Counted from the stretch's first letter, positions 16,962-25,372 are shown. The stretch is 64,000 nucleotides of DNA from Verrucomicrobiaceae bacterium (GCA_016713245.1 JADJPM010000004.1:310001-374000); one strand, 5' to 3'. A program made the numbers and translations. Notes: generated by a model not told the origin, from the sequence alone.

Positions 16962-17079
16962 GTTTCAGGTTTCAAGTTTCATGTTCCAAGTTCTGCGCCT
17001 TCGCTCTTCATGACACTTCGATTCACTTTGAACCCTCCCGCATCCGCCTCTTGAAACCTGGAACCAGAAACTTGAAACA
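16962..17079. repeat. Dispersed TTTCAAGTTT-type inverted repeat, second copy
   Basis: Left arm 16962-16994, right arm 17051-17079 in inverted orientation, separated by about 56 bp. The left arm is a 31-bp exact reverse-complement match to 12261-12291. It occupies the whole spacer between the FAD oxidoreductase and the LamG gene and could form a long hairpin. Confidence 0.7.
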
Positions 17080-17087
17080 TCCCACCC

Positions 17088-18326
17088 ATGAAGCTCTTCT
17101 CTCTTCTTTTCCTCACCACCTCACTCTTTGCCGCCGAACCTGTCGCCACGGTCACGAGTACACCGGGCCTTGTCGCCTTCTGGGACTTTGTGAAGCGTGA
17201 ACCCGATGGAGCCAAGCGTTTCGCTGCTCATGTGCCTGCTGGAGCCACCACCGACTACCCGCTCGATGCGGCGAACTACATCAAGGACTACTGGGGTGGC
17301 GGGCGTGAGGCGACGTATGCGGATTTTCCGCTGCTGGGTCGCGGGCCGTTCGGGAATGCGATTCGCATCGTCAAAGAGACGGATGAGAACTTCAGGCCGT
17401 TCCTGTTTGTGCCGAGGTCGCGGCTGCATGACACGCCGCTGGATATCAAGGGCGCGGGGAAGTCGGTCACGGTGGTGGTGTGGGCGATTCGCGAGAGTGG
17501 GAATCATGCGCTGGCGGGCATTTGGCATGAAGGCACCGATTTGAAGGAGAAGAGCACCGCCACCATCGCGAAGGTCGAGCGTGGGCAGAGGCAATACGCG
17601 CTCTTTGCGGGCCTGAACAAGCAGGGCAGCGCCTGTGGCCATGTGTCGGAGAATGGCGCGAGCTCCTTCCTGAACAAGTATGCGCTGCACAAGTGCAACT
17701 CCGTCGAGCAATCCCCCGAAGTGCCCGCTGATTCACCTGCCGAGTTGATCGACAAGTCATGGCAGTGCTTCGCGATGACCTTTGATCATGAGAAGGACGA
17801 ACTCACCGGCTGGCTGAATGGCGTCTCCGGCGATCGCTGGCTCGACAACCCGAAGAAGGACAAACTCATCTCCTCCGCCTACAACGCTTACATGCAGGGC
17901 CACTTCGCGAAACTGCCAGGTAAGCAGGACGGTGAGGACGAGGCCTTCCCGAAGGATCAATACTACAACCCGCCCGAAGGCGAGCCGCTGAGCGTCAAAG
18001 TGCTGCGCGAATCCGCCGACGAACGCGTCGAGCTGCGCGAGCATCGCTTCACGAAGATCGAGGTCACGCTGCGCGGTGGCAAAGAGGTCTCGCGAGATCT
18101 CGTCGCACTGCGTTTGAACCCCTGGTGGTATCCGCACGACCTATACACGCCGAAGGACGCCCAAAGCGGCGGCCCCTTCACCATCGGTCGCGTCATCCAC
18201 AGCAGCCGCGGCGTCGGTTTCACTGGCTGGATCGGCGGTGTGGCGGTGTTTGACCGGGCGCTGAGCGCGGAGGAACTGGGGAAGCTGACGAAGTTGCGTG
18301 AGACAACGGGGGCTACTCGGCGTTGA
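17088..18326 (+). CDS. Secreted LamG/concanavalin A-like protein
   Basis: 412 residues. A short signal peptide (MKLFSLLFLTTSLFAAE) precedes a LamG-like fold: GLVAFWDFVKRE at the start, SVTVVVWAIRESGNHALAGIW in the middle, and SRGVGFTGWIGGVAVFDRAL at the end, each typical of strand pairs in LamG proteins. A long central segment (GKQDGEDEAFPKDQYYNPPEG and neighbours) is an insertion without recognised motif. First of three genes spaced by only 12-13 bp with an SGNH-like esterase and a GH99-like protein, so the three are probably one transcript that acts on extracellular glycan. Confidence 0.72.
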   Translation: MKLFSLLFLTTSLFAAEPVATVTSTPGLVAFWDFVKREPDGAKRFAAHVPAGATTDYPLDAANYIKDYWGGGREATYADFPLLGRGPFGNAIRIVKETDENFRPFLFVPRSRLHDTPLDIKGAGKSVTVVVWAIRESGNHALAGIWHEGTDLKEKSTATIAKVERGQRQYALFAGLNKQGSACGHVSENGASSFLNKYALHKCNSVEQSPEVPADSPAELIDKSWQCFAMTFDHEKDELTGWLNGVSGDRWLDNPKKDKLISSAYNAYMQGHFAKLPGKQDGEDEAFPKDQYYNPPEGEPLSVKVLRESADERVELREHRFTKIEVTLRGGKEVSRDLVALRLNPWWYPHDLYTPKDAQSGGPFTIGRVIHSSRGVGFTGWIGGVAVFDRALSAEELGKLTKLRETTGATRR

Positions 18327-18339
18327 TGGTGAACGCCTC

Positions 18340-19122
18340 ATGAAGCCCAATCTCCTGACCTTCGCCGTTCTCCTGCTGGCTCAGTGGGTTGTTTTCATGC
18401 CAACCGAAGCCTCGGCGGCGGACGAGCCTTTGCCGGTTTTCCTCTGCGTGGGTGGCAGCAACATGAGTGGTGGGCGCTCGAAGCTGGAAGAGTTGCCGAA
18501 TGAGCTGAAGGGTGAGCAGGCGAAAGCGTTGTTCTTTGATGGGACGCAGTGGCTACCGTTGTCGGCGGAAAAGATGAATAAGCGAGGCTTTGGCTGCGAG
18601 GTGTCGTTTGCCGCGAGCATGAGCGAGAAGCTCGGGCGCACGATCGGCATCATCAAGCATTCATCGCATGGCACGAGCCTCGACACCGTGTGGTCGCCTG
18701 CGACGCCGGATTCGCTCTACTGGGAGTTCATTCGCAAAGTGGAGGCGGCACGCAAGGCGCGGCCGATCACGATCATCGGTGTGATGATGGTGCAAGGATC
18801 GGGCGACTCGAAGGACCAAAAGAAGGCCGAAGCGTATGCCGCGAATCTGCAAGCCTGGATTCAGGCGGCGCGAAAAGACCTGCAAACGCCGAACCTGCTC
18901 TTCGTGTGCAGTCGCCTGCGTGCCGGGCAGCCAAAGGAGAAGTTTCCCTTCGCCAATCTGGTGCGTCAGGCGCAGGAGAACGGCTCGGAGTTCGTCGATT
19001 GCGATGCGCTCGAAGTCGGTGATGACGAGGTCCACTTCACCGCGAAGGGCCAGATCGACCTCGGGCGGCTCTTTGCCGACAAATTGCATGCGATGATGAG
19101 CAAGGCCGATGGTCAGCGTTGA
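18340..19122 (+). CDS. Secreted SGNH/sialate O-acetylesterase-like hydrolase
   Basis: 260 residues with a signal peptide ending near ASAAD. Block I reads VFLCVGGSNMSGG, matching the GQSNMAGR serine motif of sialate O-acetylesterase-like proteins with Gly in place of Gln. The catalytic pair is DEVHFTAKGQIDLG near the C-terminus (DxxH). The middle block GVMMVQGSGDSKD stands where the family usually has WHQGESD, so the histidine expected before Q is Val and the glutamate is Ser. Activity on acetylated sugars is possible but not certain. Middle gene of a three-gene operon. Confidence 0.72.
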   Translation: MKPNLLTFAVLLLAQWVVFMPTEASAADEPLPVFLCVGGSNMSGGRSKLEELPNELKGEQAKALFFDGTQWLPLSAEKMNKRGFGCEVSFAASMSEKLGRTIGIIKHSSHGTSLDTVWSPATPDSLYWEFIRKVEAARKARPITIIGVMMVQGSGDSKDQKKAEAYAANLQAWIQAARKDLQTPNLLFVCSRLRAGQPKEKFPFANLVRQAQENGSEFVDCDALEVGDDEVHFTAKGQIDLGRLFADKLHAMMSKADGQR

Positions 19123-19134
19123 TCCGATCTTCTG

Positions 19135-20250
19135 ATGAAACGACTTCTCACATGGCTTGCGTTGCTGCTCAGTTCACTGGCGGCAACGCTCGCGGCTGAT
19201 GAGCCACCTATCGTCGGAGCCATTCGCTGGGACGGCTGGTATGGCGAAGGTGGCGTGGTGAAGGCCGTGGAGCACGCTTTGGGTCAGCCGAAGTATCACT
19301 TTCGTCTGCCGTGGTTCGCTCGTGTGATGAGCGAGGGCAAGGTCAGTATCAATGGCGACTCGCAGGCGATCATGGAGCAGGAGATCACGTATGCAGCGCA
19401 GGCGGGGCTGAACTACTGGGCCTTTCTCGACTACTTGGATGAAGCGCCCGGCATGAGCATCGGCTTGAACCGCTACCTCACGGCGAAGGACAAGAAAGGC
19501 ATCCGCTACTGCCTCGTCGAAGAAGGCAAACGACTCGACCAAGCGGGCACGAAGGCCTGGAGTAAACTCGTGGAGCACTTCCGGCATCCCGACTACCAGA
19601 CGGTGCTCGATGGCCGACCGCTGCTGTGTTTGTTCGCGAAGACCACCACGCTCGGCAAGGCCGAGTGGGATGAGTTGAAGAAGCAAACCCTCGCCGCAGG
19701 CCTGAAGGCACCGTATCTCGTGCTCATGGGCTGGAACGCAGACCAGGACCGCGAGGGGCTCGGATTTGATGCCATCTCCGAGTATGCTTGCGCAGGCAAG
19801 GGCTACACCACCGATCCCGAAACCTACGCTCGGCTCACCTCGCATCATGTGCGCGAGAAGCTGTGGGAGAAATGGAAGCGCGAGCGCACCCCATGCATCA
19901 CCTTTGCCACCACAGGCTGGGACACACGTCCGCGTCAGGAGCGCCCGCCGTCATGGTGCTCGTGGGTGAAAGCCACGCCCGATCCCACTCCACCCGCACA
20001 GCAAAAGCCGCTCATCGACGCCACCACCGCCACGCCCGATGAAATCGCCGCGCATCTCCGCGAAGCCATCGCGTGGACCCAAGCCAATCGCGATCTCAAC
20101 CCCGCCAACACCATCATCCTCTACGCCTGGAACGAGCACGACGAAGGCGGCTGGCTCCAGCCCACGCTCGGCGCGGATGGCAAACCGGATGCGTCACGCA
20201 TTCAGGCGATTGGGAAGGTTTTGCGACCGGCGACGACATCGAAGCCATGA
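19135..20250 (+). CDS. Secreted GH99-like (WbsX-type) glycan-active protein
   Basis: 371 residues with a signal peptide ending LAAD. The motif IRWDGWYGEGG at the mature start, YAAQAGLNYWAFLDYLDE near residue 90 and YAWNEHDEGGWLQPT near the C-terminus match the TIM-barrel WbsX/GH99-like proteins, in which a WNE or NEW segment holds catalytic acids. True GH99 enzymes cleave alpha-mannans; the bacterial relatives are mostly uncharacterised. Last gene of the 17088-20250 operon. Its TGA stop overlaps the ATG of a short coding remnant. Confidence 0.7.
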   Translation: MKRLLTWLALLLSSLAATLAADEPPIVGAIRWDGWYGEGGVVKAVEHALGQPKYHFRLPWFARVMSEGKVSINGDSQAIMEQEITYAAQAGLNYWAFLDYLDEAPGMSIGLNRYLTAKDKKGIRYCLVEEGKRLDQAGTKAWSKLVEHFRHPDYQTVLDGRPLLCLFAKTTTLGKAEWDELKKQTLAAGLKAPYLVLMGWNADQDREGLGFDAISEYACAGKGYTTDPETYARLTSHHVREKLWEKWKRERTPCITFATTGWDTRPRQERPPSWCSWVKATPDPTPPAQQKPLIDATTATPDEIAAHLREAIAWTQANRDLNPANTIILYAWNEHDEGGWLQPTLGADGKPDASRIQAIGKVLRPATTSKP

Positions 20251-20384
20251 ACCTCGCCCTCACTCTTCGCAGCCTTGCTGAGTTGCTGACCACTCTAATG
20301 CCGACACAGACCTCGGCTGCGGACACCGCGCCGGACCACCAGGGAGTCCTTCAACAACCCAAAAGGCGTCGCCCAAGTAGATGA
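20247..20384 (+). pseudogene. Short reading frame coupled to the GH99-like gene, possible truncated exported protein
   Basis: 45 codons from an ATG that overlaps the preceding stop (ATGA). The N-terminus is hydrophobic (LRSLAELLTTLMPTQTSAAD) and looks like a decayed signal peptide. Nothing recognisable follows. It may be what remains of a fourth gene of the operon after a deletion, or chance. Confidence 0.25.
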
Positions 20385-20556
20385 TCCCGTCGTCCCGTCG
20401 CAAACTCATCGCCAGCCGGGACACTACGCATGAACATTCAGAATCGATAAATAGCAGGACCATTCGTCCCCAAGCTGGCGCAAGCATCGGCGGCAACGAC
20501 GGGCAGGCCTCATTCGCGGCAAAAAAGGAACCATTTCATCCCCCGCCGGTATCATC
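20385..20556. other. Gap upstream of the ECF sigma operon
   Basis: With the remnant before it, this makes a stretch of about 306 bp without a solid gene. AT content rises near 20430-20455 and 20518-20530. It is the likely site of the sigma operon promoter, but no motif is convincing. Confidence 0.3.
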
Positions 20557-21102
20557 ATGGAACAACGAATGAACGAAACCGACGAACTCCAAATCATCCG
20601 ACGCATTGTGGACGGGGAGATCGAGGCCTTTGAGCATCTCGTTCTTCATTACCAGGATCGCCTGCTCCGTATGATTGCCACTCTTTTGAACGATGAAAGA
20701 CGCCACGCCGAAGACCTCGCGCAGATTGTCTTCGTGGAAGCCTTTCGGCGACTCAAGGACTTCGATCCCTCACGAAGTCGATTCTCCACGTGGCTGTTCA
20801 TGATCGCCCGCAGCCGCTCGCTCAATGCCCTTCAGAAGAAGAGCCCGACTCTCTTGGCTGAACTTCCCGAGCAATACGCCGACACACCCGAGTCCGAAGA
20901 CCGAGACCGCTTGAGAACCCTCGACCAAGCTCTCCATCAGCTCCCCGGAAAACAAAAACGCGCCTTCACTCTCGTCGCCCTCGAAGACCTATCCTACGCC
21001 GAAGCCGCCCAAATCGAATCCACCACGGTCGGCACCATCAAGTCCCGCGTTAGCCGCGCCCGTGAGTTCCTCAAAGCCAGCCTCAACCACCCTGAACCAT
21101 GA
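20557..21102 (+). CDS. ECF RNA polymerase sigma factor
   Basis: 181 residues. Region 2 (about 20-90) contains EDLAQIVFVEAFRRL and RFSTWLFMIARSRSLNAL; region 4 (about 125-178) contains LPGKQKRAFTLVALEDLSYAEAA and the helix-turn-helix ESTTVGTIKSRVSRARE. It is a normal-sized ECF factor without extension. The stop overlaps the start of a 73-residue membrane protein by 4 bp, and a signal peptidase gene follows. The position suggests that the small membrane protein is its anti-sigma partner. ATG at 20569 is an alternative start. Confidence 0.88.
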   Translation: MEQRMNETDELQIIRRIVDGEIEAFEHLVLHYQDRLLRMIATLLNDERRHAEDLAQIVFVEAFRRLKDFDPSRSRFSTWLFMIARSRSLNALQKKSPTLLAELPEQYADTPESEDRDRLRTLDQALHQLPGKQKRAFTLVALEDLSYAEAAQIESTTVGTIKSRVSRAREFLKASLNHPEP

Positions 21103-21320
21103 CCACGTCATCTGATCACGAACTCGACCTCTGGATTGCCGCGCGAAAGCAAGACCCATCCGCGCACCTCGCTCCCTCTGTCATGAGGGAGATCCAGAGA
21201 GCAGCCCAGCCAACGCCCCATCCAACATCCAGACCTGAGCAGCCATCCTGGCTCCTTGCTTCCGCGTGTCTCATCGCAGGCATCGGAAAACTCAGCCTCA
21301 TTCTTCGCCTCGCATTCTAA
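21099..21320 (+). CDS. Small single-pass membrane protein, candidate anti-sigma factor
   Basis: 73 residues. The first 47 are hydrophilic with DHELDLWIAARKQDPSAH; one C-terminal hydrophobic helix (WLLASACLIAGIGKLSLIL) follows. It has no zinc-binding HxxxCxxC motif. The 4-bp overlap with the sigma gene (ATGA) implies translational coupling, as is usual for sigma/anti-sigma pairs. Its function is inferred from position and topology only. Confidence 0.6.
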   Translation: MTTSSDHELDLWIAARKQDPSAHLAPSVMREIQRAAQPTPHPTSRPEQPSWLLASACLIAGIGKLSLILRLAF

Positions 21321-21344
21321 CAACGAAAACAAACATCCAAGACC

Positions 21345-22145
21345 ATGAACACCCATCCTTCAGACGAACTCGCCCTTGGTCCCGTCAGCAAACGGAAGCC
21401 ATCCACCGCCATGAACCTCTCTCTGTTCCTGCCCGGTCTCGGACAGGTCTATTGCGGTGCACTTGGTCGCGGCCTTCTTCACCTCTGCGCAATCACGGCT
21501 CTCATCGCAGTAGTCGTATTCCTCCTCTCGACCCAGTCCGCCCCACCGAAGACTATCTTCATCACTTTCGCCATTCTCACAATCATCCCCACTGCATACT
21601 CTGCATGGGACGCTCGTCGAATGGCGCTCGCCAGCAGAGAAGACTACCGTCTCAAAGACTACAACTGTCTTTCCGTCTATGTCGCCCTCATTTTCCTCAC
21701 GCTGCCCCTCCTCACCGGCCTCGCCTTCTCCGTTCGTGAAAACTTTCTCCACATCTTCGCCATGAGCGGCAGCTCGATGAGCCCCACTTTTGACGAAGGT
21801 GACAGAATCTTCGTCCGCAAAGACAGCTATCTTGACCGCCAACCCGAGCACAACGACCTCGTCGCCTTCCTCAACCCCGCGAATCGTCGGCAAACCTGGG
21901 TTAAGCGAGTCATCGCCCTGCCTGGGGACGTCTTGGAGATCAAAGCAGGCATCGTTCACCTCAACGGTGCAGCCATCAAAGAAGTAAGCGGCGTCCAGCT
22001 CGACAAAATCAACCTCTCCCCGATGACCATCCCTGATCACCACTGCTATGTGCTCGGAGACAACCGCGCCAACTCAAGAGACAGCCGCCAAATCGGACCC
22101 GTCCCCATGATCGCCCTCGTCGGGAAAGCTGTATCGTGGAGGTAG
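21345..22145 (+). CDS. lepB: Signal peptidase I with N-terminal membrane domain
   Basis: 266 residues. The C-terminal half has the type I signal peptidase boxes: MSGSSMSPTFDEGD with catalytic Ser144, WVKRVIALPGD with general-base Lys187, and VLGDNRANSRDSRQIGPV. The N-terminal half is an extra membrane domain (LSLFLPGLGQVYCGALGRGL and two or three further helices) that resembles the TM2-type module fused to some Planctomycete and Verrucomicrobial peptidases. It follows the sigma and small membrane genes by 24 bp, so expression is probably tied to that sigma factor. A second, housekeeping LepB is likely elsewhere. Confidence 0.85.
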   Translation: MNTHPSDELALGPVSKRKPSTAMNLSLFLPGLGQVYCGALGRGLLHLCAITALIAVVVFLLSTQSAPPKTIFITFAILTIIPTAYSAWDARRMALASREDYRLKDYNCLSVYVALIFLTLPLLTGLAFSVRENFLHIFAMSGSSMSPTFDEGDRIFVRKDSYLDRQPEHNDLVAFLNPANRRQTWVKRVIALPGDVLEIKAGIVHLNGAAIKEVSGVQLDKINLSPMTIPDHHCYVLGDNRANSRDSRQIGPVPMIALVGKAVSWR

Positions 22146-22315
22146 AACCAAAGCTCATCGTGATTCCAACCGTGAATGACGACGAACTCCTCGCCCCGCT
22201 GCACGACACGCTCGCCGCCTTGATGAAGAAGCCGAACGGCAACAACGCCCTTTTCATCATCGAACCAGGACCGAAGTCATGGAAACCTGTCACAAACTCA
22301 CCGCCAGCCCGATGA
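22136..22315 (+). CDS. Possible small ORF overlapping the lepB stop
   Basis: 59 codons from GTG at 22136, overlapping lepB by 10 bp, ending TGA at 22313. Begins VEVEPKLIVIPTVNDDELLA and contains ALFIIEPGPKSWKP. The codon use looks coding, and an adjacent frame (ATG 22312 onward) also looks coding for about 23 codons, so this could be a small gene with a frameshift. No family recognised. Confidence 0.25.
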   Translation: MEVEPKLIVIPTVNDDELLAPLHDTLAALMKKPNGNNALFIIEPGPKSWKPVTNSPPAR

Positions 22316-22567
22316 CTGAGCTGATGCTGCATCAATTCTACGCGCTGCATGATTACACAGTCGGACAACCATGGCATCAATGATGACGCCAAGGACATCT
22401 GCGGGCGACTAACAAATAGCTTGCAGAAACATTGAGAAGCAGTCGGTCTGAGCATGTCTGCGTTGTGGCTGAAATGCAGTGTGTCGCGGGATACCATCCG
22501 CTGCATCGCGGTAGATTTGCATCAGCGATGGTGTTAGGGAGCGGCGCTCACGACGCTCTCCTTTTCC
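22316..22567. other. Gap before the GH16-GH39 gene
   Basis: About 250 bp without a supported gene. Contains short coding-like traces and a GAGCGGCGCTCACGACGCTC hairpin-like stretch at about 22540-22559. No promoter could be assigned. Confidence 0.3.
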
Positions 22568-25060
22568 ATGCTGAAATCTACTGTCACTCGCCTATTCGCT
22601 CTCTTCATCGCCATCGCCTTGTCCGTCGCTCATGGGCAGGAACTCGACCTCAGCGCCTTCAAGCTCACTTTCAGCGATGAGTTCGATGGTGACACGCTCG
22701 ACACCACGAAATGGCAAGCTCCTGAGATGCCACGACAGGGGAGTTGTCGCTGGGTCAAGTCGCTGGCGACGGTGAGCGATGGGGCGCTGCATCTTGGCAT
22801 CCGTTTGAGCCAAGATCCTGTGCTGCGTTATGACTGCGCGGCGGTGCGGACGCGGAAGGACTATGATCCGAAGCAGACGATGTTTGCGCAGCGTTACGGC
22901 TACTTCGAGGCACGGGCGAAGTTCCCGAAGAACATGAAGTCGGACTACTGGGCGGCGTTTTGGATGATGTGCGGAGACGTGAATAGCGCCGACACGCGAG
23001 AGGGAATCGAGGCGGACATCTTGGAGAGTTTCCAACATGCAGGTGAACCTCACTACGGCATGAACTTTCACTGGAACGGCTATGGCAAGGAACACAACTC
23101 GACCGGCATCAAACTCGCGCCGACACCGGAGTTGGCCGATGGCGGCTTTCATCGCTTCGGCCTGTATTGGGACGAGCATGTCTATGTGGCCTTCTTTGAC
23201 GGAAGGGAAGTCGGTCGCACGGATCTGATCGGCTTGGGAAGCAAAGAGAACGGCAAGACGCTGTCCAAAGGGCCATGTCAAAGTCCCGGCTACCTGAAGC
23301 TGAGCTGCGAGGCGGCTGCTTGGGCAGGTGCGACGAATCAATGGGAGAAGGACCCGACGAAGGAGGATGAGTTCGTGGTCGATTATGTGCGTGTTTATGA
23401 AGGCACGCTGCCTGCGCCGGTGGCGAAGACGTTTCCTGTGCACATCGAGGTCGATGCCGCACAGCCCATCGGGCCGCTGAAGCCGATCTGGCGTTTCTTT
23501 GGCGCGGATGAGCCGAACTACGCCTACATGCCGCAGGGTCGCGAGTTGCTGGGGGAGCTCGGCGAACTGAAGAAGAACCAGGTTTTTTTCCGCACGCATA
23601 GTTTGCTCAGCACGGGCAAGGGCGAGCATGGACTGAAGTGGGGCTCGACGAATGCCTACACGGAGGATGCGGCGGGAAAGCCGGTCTATGACTGGAGCAT
23701 CGTGGACCGCATCTTTGACACGTATCGCGAGCAGGGCGTGAGGCCGTATGTGCAGATCGGCTTCATGCCGCAGGCACTTTCGGTGAAGCCGGAGCCGTAT
23801 CGGCATCGCTTCCCAGATGCGAAGTATGAGGATCTGTTTGGCGGCTGGGCGTATCCGCCGAAGGACTTCGCGAAGTGGGAGGAACTCGTTTTTCAATGGG
23901 CCAAGCACTGCGCCGAACGCTACGGCAGCGACGAGGTGCTGCGCTGGTATTGGCAGACGTGGAACGAGCCCAACATCGACTACTGGCGCGGCACGCGGGA
24001 GGAGTTCCTCAAGCTGCACGACCACGCCATCCATGCCGTGCGTCGCGCCATTCCTGGAGCCAAGGTTGGCGGTCCAGATCTCGCCGGCGGCAAGGGCGGC
24101 GACTTTTTGGAGGCTTTTCTCAATCACTGCCTCAAGGGCAGAAACCGAGCCACAGGTGAAATCGGCACACCGCTCGATTTCATCTCCTTCCACGCCAAAG
24201 GCAGCCCCAAGCAGATCGATGGACATGTGCGCACGGGCATCGCCAATCAACTCCGCGAGATCGACGAAGCCTTCGCGGTGATCGCAAGCCATCCCGAGGT
24301 CAAAGACAAGCCCATCATCATCGGCGAGTCCGACCCCGATGGCTGCGCCGCCTGCAAGGGCGCGGATCGCGACTATCGCAACGGCACGATGTATTCCAGC
24401 TACACCGCCGCAATCTTCCCGCGCAAGCTCGACCTCGCCGCGAAGCACGGCGTGAACCTCGAAGGTGCGTTGACGTGGTCCTTTGAGTTTGAAGGCCAGC
24501 CCTACTTCGCCGGTTTCCGCTCACTGGCCACCAACGGCATCGGCAAACCCGTGCTCAATGTCTTCCGCATGTTTGCCCGCATGACTGGCGCCCGACTCCG
24601 CGTGCAAAGCGATTCCGCCGTTTCCCTCGAAGACATGCTCAAAACAGGCGTCCGCGATAAGCCCGACATCTCCGCCCTCGCCGCCCGCGATAAGCCCGAC
24701 ATCTCCGCCCTCGCCGCCCGCGATGGCAAGCGCATCACCCTCCTCGCCTGGCATTACCACGACGACGATGTCCCCGGAGAAGATGCCGCCCTTACGCTCA
24801 CACTCAATGGCACACCTGAAGGCCATCCCAAACTCACCCGAACGCTCATCGACGACTCCCACTCGAACGCTTTCATCGCCTGGCAAGCCCTCGGCTCGCC
24901 ACAAAAGCCCACCGCCGAGCAGATTCGCCTCCTCGAAGACGCTAGCCGACTCACGCAAGCCTCCACTAAAACCGAACTAAAGTCCGAGAACGGAAACACT
25001 GAAGTCCGCTTCACGCTCGCGCGGCAAGGCGTGACGCTGGTGGAGCTGGAGTGGGAGTGA
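22568..25060 (+). CDS. Secreted two-domain glycoside hydrolase: GH16 joined to GH39-like
   Basis: 830 residues with signal peptide ending AHG. Residues about 28-275 are a GH16 jelly roll: FSDEFDGDTLDTTKW, YFEARAKFP and the active-site strand GIEADILES (E147, D149, E152 approximately). Residues about 285-700 are a GH39/clan A barrel: the acid-base is in WNEPN (about E466) and the nucleophile in IIIGESDPDG (about E587). GH16 enzymes cut beta-glucans, agar, carrageenan or porphyran; GH39 contains xylosidases and iduronidases. The pairing suggests endo- plus exo-attack on one polysaccharide. A 33-bp exact tandem duplication lies at 24653-24718. Confidence 0.85.
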   Translation: MLKSTVTRLFALFIAIALSVAHGQELDLSAFKLTFSDEFDGDTLDTTKWQAPEMPRQGSCRWVKSLATVSDGALHLGIRLSQDPVLRYDCAAVRTRKDYDPKQTMFAQRYGYFEARAKFPKNMKSDYWAAFWMMCGDVNSADTREGIEADILESFQHAGEPHYGMNFHWNGYGKEHNSTGIKLAPTPELADGGFHRFGLYWDEHVYVAFFDGREVGRTDLIGLGSKENGKTLSKGPCQSPGYLKLSCEAAAWAGATNQWEKDPTKEDEFVVDYVRVYEGTLPAPVAKTFPVHIEVDAAQPIGPLKPIWRFFGADEPNYAYMPQGRELLGELGELKKNQVFFRTHSLLSTGKGEHGLKWGSTNAYTEDAAGKPVYDWSIVDRIFDTYREQGVRPYVQIGFMPQALSVKPEPYRHRFPDAKYEDLFGGWAYPPKDFAKWEELVFQWAKHCAERYGSDEVLRWYWQTWNEPNIDYWRGTREEFLKLHDHAIHAVRRAIPGAKVGGPDLAGGKGGDFLEAFLNHCLKGRNRATGEIGTPLDFISFHAKGSPKQIDGHVRTGIANQLREIDEAFAVIASHPEVKDKPIIIGESDPDGCAACKGADRDYRNGTMYSSYTAAIFPRKLDLAAKHGVNLEGALTWSFEFEGQPYFAGFRSLATNGIGKPVLNVFRMFARMTGARLRVQSDSAVSLEDMLKTGVRDKPDISALAARDKPDISALAARDGKRITLLAWHYHDDDVPGEDAALTLTLNGTPEGHPKLTRTLIDDSHSNAFIAWQALGSPQKPTAEQIRLLEDASRLTQASTKTELKSENGNTEVRFTLARQGVTLVELEWE
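24653..24718 (+). repeat. Exact 33-bp tandem duplication inside the GH16-GH39 gene
   Basis: Two identical 33-bp units, at 24653-24685 and 24686-24718, encode the repeated 11-residue unit RDKPDISALAA. The frame is kept. Identity at silent positions implies a recent event. Confidence 0.95.
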
Positions 25061-25071
25061 TGGCTGGTGAT

Positions 25072-25101
25072 GTAGATAGCCTAGCTTTTCTAAGCTGGGC
25101 T
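25072..25101 (+). repeat. REP-like hairpin, GTAG head, bulged stem
   Basis: GTAG at 25072-25075, then a 10-bp stem interrupted by one T-G wobble, closed by a TTCT loop. A related GGAG-headed but weaker element follows the CocE remnant at 28212-28230. Confidence 0.6.
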
Positions 25102-25166
25102 GTGGAGAGTGCGACACAGGCTGGACCGTGTTTGAAAACCTATCGGCGACGATCAGGCGAAGCAAA

Positions 25167-25285
25167 GTGGCCATCTCGCTCCGCGAGATGAGCAGGACGC
25201 ATGGCAAGCTCTACGGTTCACGATCTCCCTGTATCCTTCCTATTGGCGAAAGCCTTTTGCTCATCTCGCGGAGCGAGATGGCTAC
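25167..25285. repeat. Inverted pair of REP-like hairpins (ATCTCGC family)
   Basis: Left hairpin 25167-25190 on plus, right hairpin 25261-25285 on minus, each with the 7-bp stem ATCTCGC/GCGAGAT. The right copy has a perfect GTAGCC head on the minus strand; the left copy has GTGGCC. Confidence 0.75.
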
Positions 25286-25372
25286 TCTGCTGGCGCGGCT
25301 GATGGCTCGCGAGGCATGCGCGGCAAGTTCGTTGTCCAAATCACGCTTCTGGGCACCTATCTAAGAACACGC

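Larger units (their letters stand above)
25061..25372. other. Gap carrying three GTAG-type REP-like hairpins
   Basis: 312 bp without a gene. Element 1: GTAG 25072-25075 with stem AGCC-T-AGCTT/AAGCT-G-GGCT to 25101. Element 2: head GTGG 25167, stem ATCTCGC (25173-25179)/GCGAGAT (25183-25189). Element 3: the inverted copy, stem 25263-25279 and CTAC at 25282-25285. Elements 2 and 3 are inverted to each other. Confidence 0.75.

Noticed and set aside
22592..24448. 618-codon minus-strand frame opposite the GH16-GH39 gene
   Set aside because: No recognisable motif, composition of a shadow frame, and the plus strand has both active sites intact.
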